64,000 nucleotides of DNA. Origin: Streptomyces sp. P3. Its GTDB lineage: Bacteria; Actinomycetota; Actinomycetes; Streptomycetales; Streptomycetaceae. A model generated the notes under the pieces. It did not search any database and was not told the DNA's origin. It saw only the letters and a program-made list of their open reading frames with translations. Both the position numbers and the translations under genes were made by a program. Location of the stretch: positions 1,488,001 to 1,552,000 of the forward strand of contig JAFEKX020000001.1 in assembly GCA_016893485.2 (NCBI GenBank). The letters are read 5' to 3'. Below, piece after piece: positions 60,001-64,000 of this stretch (the first letter of the stretch is position 1; each line of letters begins with the position of its first letter).

Positions 60001-60305
60001 GGGCGCAGGGTCTGGGACTGCCCGACCCGTCCTGGCTCCAGGTCGATCTGGGCAAGGACACCTCCGTCTCCGCCGTGGTCACCACCTTCGAGCTGACGAG
60101 CGGCTACAAGTACCGCCTGGAGTGCTCGACCGACGGCCAGAACTGGTCGACGTTCGAGGACCACACCGCCGAGAACACCACCGCGCAGACCGACTACGCC
60201 TTCGCCGACACCCCCGTCACCGCGCGCTATCTGCGCCTGACCGTCACCGGTTCCAGCGGCAACGGCGGCAGCGTCTACGGGCTCCAGGCGTACGGCGGCT
60301 TCTGA
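57024..60305 (+). CDS. Large secreted right-handed beta-helix protein with two FN3 plus F5/8C modules (six frame errors)
   Basis: About 1095 residues. GTG at 57024 gives a Sec signal peptide (RRTLTAAFSLAATAALLNAV). The catalytic-type region starts DLYVYVSPTGRDAGSGTAAH and PFKTLDHARDYVRDV, typical of beta-helix glycosidases (GH141-like, unverified); the helix rungs include HGHGIGFEDNTFTQLGAVG, NNVVTKVADQYNGSVGIL and HDEGSRYWTNTGNALCDIA. It is followed by an FN3 domain, an F5/8 type C (discoidin) domain, then a second FN3 and F5/8C pair very similar to the first. Bases are missing near 57151, 57452, 58281, 58517, 59284 and 59629. Probably degrades a fucose- or uronic-acid-containing polysaccharide. 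Confidence 0.85.
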
Positions 60306-60388
60306 GCAACGTCGCCGCCGAGCACGTGGCTTCTGAGCACGTCACCTCCGAGCCGAAACCTTTCTCCCTACAGAAGACGAAAGCCAGG

Positions 60389-61485
60389 ATGAAGATCACC
60401 CATGTCGAAGTGCACCGGATCGACGTTCCGGCAGCCAGTCCGCCCTTCCGCTGGCGCGACGGGCTGAGCGGAAGCGCTCCGGCGGGCGACGGCGCGGTCC
60501 TGCGCATCGGGACGGACGAAGGCGTCGAGGGCGTGGCGGTGTTCGCCCGCCCGGGCGCCCACTCCACCCTGCGGGACCTGGTGGACCGGGTCTTCCGCGC
60601 GGAACTGCTCGGAGCCGACCCGTTCCAGCGGGAGTGGCTGTGGCACCGGGTGTGGGAGCTGGACCGTATCCACGAACTCCCGCTCCCCACCCTGGGGTTG
60701 ATCGACATCGCCCTGTGGGACCTGGCCGGCCGCTACCACGGCGAACCGGTCTGGCGCCTGCTCGGCGGTTTCCGGGACGCCATCCCGGCCTACGCCTCCA
60801 CCTCGACGTTCTCCAGTACGGCGGAGTTCCTCGACGTGGCGGACCAGTGTCTGGCGCTGGGGTATCGCGGGATCAAGCTGCACGCGTGGGGCGACGCCCG
60901 CCGTGACGCGGACCTGTGCCTGGCCCTGCGCGCGCACGTCGGTCCCGACGTCCCCTGATGTACGACGGTTCGGCGGGCTTCGACCTGCCCGACGCGATCC
61001 GGCTCGGGCGGTCACTCTCCGAGGCCGACTACCTCTGGTACGAGGAGCCGATCCGCGAGTTCAGCATCTCCGCGTATCAGCGGCTCGCCGAGACCGTGGA
61101 CGTACCACTCCTGGTGGCCGAGACCTCCGACGGAGCGCACATGAACGCGGCGGACTTCATCCGGTCCGGTGCCGCCACCTTCGGTGTCCGGGCCGGCACC
61201 ACCCTCCGGGGCGGTATCACCGGCGCCATGCGCACCGCGCATCTGGCCGACGCCTACCGGCTGCGGGCCGAGGTGCACGGTTCGGACATTCCCAACCACC
61301 ACCTGTGCATGGCCATCTCCAACACCACCTACTACGAGTCCCTGGTGACCTCGGTGAACGTCGTCCGTGAGCGCCATGTGGACGCCCAGGGCCTGGTGCA
61401 CGCCCCCGTGGGGCCCGGCATAGCCCTCCCCCTCGACTTCGACTACGGCGACGAGCTCCTGCCGTACGTCGAGCAACCGTACTGA
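60389..61485 (+). CDS. Mandelate racemase/enolase-superfamily enzyme (one frame error)
   Basis: About 365 residues. N-terminal capping domain (MKITHVEVHRIDVPAASPPF, GVEGVAVFARPGAHSTLRDL) and the (beta/alpha) barrel with metal ligands Asp in LMYDGSAGFDLPDA, Glu in LWYEEPIREF and Glu in LLVAETSDG; a catalytic Lys is likely in YRGIKLHAWGD. One base is missing near 60956 (GTCCCCTGATG), right before the first metal ligand. Members dehydrate sugar acids such as fuconate, galactonate or glucarate. Located between the beta-helix gene and a sugar transporter in the same direction, so a sugar acid substrate is likely but not known. Confidence 0.88.
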
Positions 61486-61517
61486 GCGACGCAAGAACAG
61501 AAAGGCAAGGCAAGACG

Positions 61518-62902
61518 ATGGAGTCTTCCCGATCCACGAGATCAGGACGGCGGCACTCGCTGCTCCGCGCGGCGGCCGTCACGCTGTCCCTGGCCACCGC
61601 GGCCGCCCTGGCGGGCTGCGCCAGCGCCGACACCACCACCCCTTCCTCCTCCCACCAGTCGGCGTTCAAGCCCGTTGCGCAGAAGGCGAGTTCACAGATC
61701 ACGGTGTGGGCCGACTCGACCCGGCTGCCGTCGGTGCAGGCGTACCAGAAGGCGCACCCCGACGTGAAGATGAAGATCGTCACGTACGACGGCGGGGCCG
61801 ACGGATCGACGTACCTCCAGTCGAAGGTGCAGTTGTTCGACCGGACCGGCAGCGGCTGGCCCGACGTGGTGTTCGGCACCCCGACGGACGTCACCTGGGC
61901 GTCGCAGGCCACCAAGCCCGGCGCGCAGCCGTTCGCCGCGCCCCTGGACGACAAGCTCGTCCCGCAGAGCACTCTCGACGGCTTCGCCAAGGGCTCCCTG
62001 ACGCCCTGTCAGTTCGGCGGCCACACCTACTGCATGCGCAACGACATCGCGCAGGTCGTCCTCTGGTACAACAAGTCCCTGATGGACCAGTGGGGTTACC
62101 AGGTCCCCACCACGTGGCAGGAGTACGAGGCCCTCGGCACGAAGGTCGCCAAGGAGCACCCCGGCTACCTCGTCGGCTCGGTCGGCGACACCAACTCCCA
62201 TGAGTCGTACTTCTGGTCGGGGCAGTGCCCCGCGTTCAGCCTGACGAAGCCGGACACCCTGCGCACCGACCTGCAGGACCCGAAGTGCACCCGCATGGCG
62301 ACCCTGCTGGACCACCTGATCAGCGCCAAGGCCGTCGCGACGCAGGGCTTCTTCAGCCAGGGCTTCGCCAAGGACAGCGGCAGCAAGGTCCTGATGGCGT
62401 ACGGCCCTTCCTGGTACGGCCAGTACCTCTTCAAGGCCGGCTTCAAGACTCCGGCCAAGCAGATCGCGGCGGCGCCCCCACTGACCTGGCAGGAGAGAGC
62501 ACGGCTGCCACGGGCAACGTCGGCGGCGGTGTGTGGATGGTGTCCTCGCACAGCGCCAACCTCAAGGCGTCCACGGATCTGGTGACCTGGCTGACCACCT
62601 CCGACGCGAACCAGGCGACCGCGCCCACGTATCCGGCCTACGCGCAGGCGGCGAAGGCGTGGCTGGCCAACCCCGCGAACAAGGACTACTTCGCCAATGA
62701 CGTGAGCGGGCCGTTTGAGCAGGCCGCGAACGAGGTGTGGACCGGCTGGTCGAACACCCGGTTCTCGGACTCCACCGCCTGGTCCAGCGTCGTCCTCCCC
62801 GCCCTGACCGCCGGGAAGAGCCTGAGCGAGACGCTGCCGGCCTGGCAGCGGGAGATCGCCGACGAGGCCAGGAGCCAGGGCTACAAGGTGGTCGATCAGT
62901 GA
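61518..62902 (+). CDS. Sugar ABC transporter substrate-binding lipoprotein (one frame error)
   Basis: About 461 residues. Signal peptide with the lipobox LAGCA near residue 35 after a long Arg-rich N terminus. Family 1 solute-binding body: ITVWADSTRLPSVQAYQKAH, WPDVVFGTPTDVTW, FGGHTYCMRNDIAQVVLWYN. One base is missing near 62488, before GNVGGGVWMVSSHSANLKAS. The stop overlaps the GTG start of the first permease gene. First gene of a second sugar importer in this window. Confidence 0.9.
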
Positions 62903-63829
62903 CCCTGCTGGAGACCGAGCGCGTCACCGTCTCCCCGTGCGCCGCCGCATCACGCCGCGGCGCACGGGCCGCGGTCGCGCGGGCTACTTCTTCGTCGCGG
63001 GCTACGCGCTGCTGCTGCTCGCGTTCGGCGTCTTCCCCACCGGCTACGCCTTCTACCTCTCGCTCACCAACGACCGGGGCCAGTTCACCGGACTCAACCA
63101 GTTCGTGAAGGTCGTCCAGGACTACCGCTTCGTCCCGGCCTTCACCCACATGCTGATCTATCTCGTCATGTGGCTGGTGACGCTGGTCGTGGTGGTCGTG
63201 CTGACCGCCGTGGTGCTGCGCGGCCGGGTGCGTCCTGGTACGTCGGCGCTCTTCCGGTTCCTCTACTACATCCCCGGCGCCCTCGCCGGAGTGGCGAGCG
63301 TCCTGGTCTGGCTGTTCATGCTGGACCCGGACGTCAGCCCGGTCTCGTGGCTGCTCAACGCCATGGGGATGAAGACGTTCGCCGCCGTCCTGGCGCCCGG
63401 CAACCTGCCGCTGATCCTCATGCTGATCGCCTTCTGGACCGGCGCCGGCGGCTGGATGGTCGTCATGTACGGGGCGTTGAACAACATCCCCGACGAGGTC
63501 CTGGAAGCCGCCCGCATGGACGGTGCGGGCCCTGGCGCACCGCCTGGCACATCCAGATCCCGATGATCAGGCAGTGGATCGTCTACATGGCGATCATGGC
63601 CTTCGCGACGGGCACCCAGCTGTTCGTCGAGCCCCAACTCCTCCAGACCGCCAGCCTCGGCAGAGTGAGCCCCACCTGGTCACCGAACCAACTGGCCTAC
63701 GTGTACGCCTTCCAGCAGGGCGACTTCAACGGCGCCGCCGCCATCTCCGTCGTCCTCCTGGCCGTGGGGCTCGTCGCCGCCGGTCTCCTGGTCGCCCGCT
63801 CGAACCTGTTCACGTTGGACGAGAAATGA
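62899..63829 (+). CDS. Sugar ABC transporter permease (MalF type, two frame errors)
   Basis: About 310 residues. The GTG at 62899 overlaps the previous stop; one base is missing at the CTCCCC run 62931-62936, joining VTLLETERVTVSP to RRRITPRRTGRGRAGYFFVA. Six helices; the EAA loop is LEAARMDGAGPWRTAWHIQI after a second base is restored near 63531. Ends overlapping the next permease (ATGA). Confidence 0.88.
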
Positions 63830-64000
63830 CACAGACGACTCTCTCCCTTACGGCCGTGAGGCGACGGGTCCGCCCGTCAAGGACCCTTCCCTTCCTGGTC
63901 GTTGGCCTCCTCCTGGCCTTTCTCCTGGTGTTCTTCGTGCTGCCGGTGCTCTGGCTGCTGCTGGCCCCGTCGAAGACCGCGGGCGAAGTAGTGCGGGACA
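63826..64000 (+). CDS. Sugar ABC transporter permease (MalG type), 3' end outside window
   Basis: Only the first 58 residues are present: MTQTTLSLTAVRRRVRPSRT followed by one hydrophobic segment (LVVGLLLAFLLVFFVLPVLW) and the start of the periplasmic loop. The ATG overlaps the preceding TGA. The gene order binding protein, MalF-type, MalG-type supports the assignment. Confidence 0.85.
   Translation, partial: MTQTTLSLTAVRRRVRPSRTLPFLVVGLLLAFLLVFFVLPVLWLLLAPSKTAGEVVRD

Overview
The window is chromosomal DNA from a Streptomyces-type actinomycete. GC is very high, third codon positions are almost always G or C, GTG and TTG starts and ATGA/GTGA overlaps are frequent, and the gene content is typical of the genus: monomeric isocitrate dehydrogenase, LuxR, LacI and FadR regulators, secreted cellulases, sugar ABC transporters, and short leader peptides ending in a ...LLRV.SAL(C).. 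pattern. No rRNA, tRNA, insertion sequence, prophage or CRISPR array was seen.

A reading caution dominates the window. About fifty otherwise healthy genes or domains are interrupted by single-base frame changes, nearly all one missing base in a C/G run. At least a dozen sit at the same context, CTCCCC followed by a missing base (usually G). In almost every case the reading frame is recovered exactly at the natural end of the family, so I treat these as consensus errors and give whole-gene coordinates. Only two loci look like real gene decay: an alginate-lyase-like remnant (38213-38607) and an aldo/keto reductase remnant (55162-55896).

Layout. 1-12.5 kb: housekeeping and transport genes (NCS1 permease, ABC exporter, flippase-like protein, MscS channel, M1 peptidase, icd, DUF5713-like protein, N-formylglutamate amidohydrolase, cytochrome P450). 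12.6-17.9 kb: a compact module of sigma factor, small regulator-like protein and S8 subtilase on one strand, divergent from a TPR-CHAT caspase-like protease; this is the most interesting functional unit. 18-22.6 kb: intergenic tandem repeats, a LuxR ATPase regulator, an astacin-like metalloprotease divergent from it across a nested palindrome, and a rhodanese. 22.6-27.7 kb: a TPP riboswitch whose closing helix holds the ribosome binding site of a 25-residue poly-cysteine mini-gene, followed by a thiamine-precursor uptake operon (two NMT1/THI5-like binding proteins, permease, ATPase, APH-type kinase) with a second leader peptide inside it.

27.8-38.1 kb: a sulfur-acquisition island on the minus strand, with four flavin-dependent luciferase-like monooxygenases, a GNAT acetyltransferase, a polar amino acid (probably cystine) ABC transporter and a glutathionyl-hydroquinone-reductase-like protein. 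Each of the three transcription units starts with its own leader peptide. 38.2-48.5 kb: an ABC exporter, a GH43 enzyme, a sugar ABC transporter, a LacI regulator and a DUF2264 protein, forming an oligosaccharide-use locus. 48.5-53.2 kb: GH6 and GH9 cellulases with a divergent LacI regulator. 53.3-55 kb: a family 2 glycosyltransferase. 56-64 kb: a FadR regulator, a large secreted beta-helix protein with duplicated FN3 plus F5/8C modules, an enolase-superfamily dehydratase-like enzyme and another sugar ABC transporter that runs off the end.
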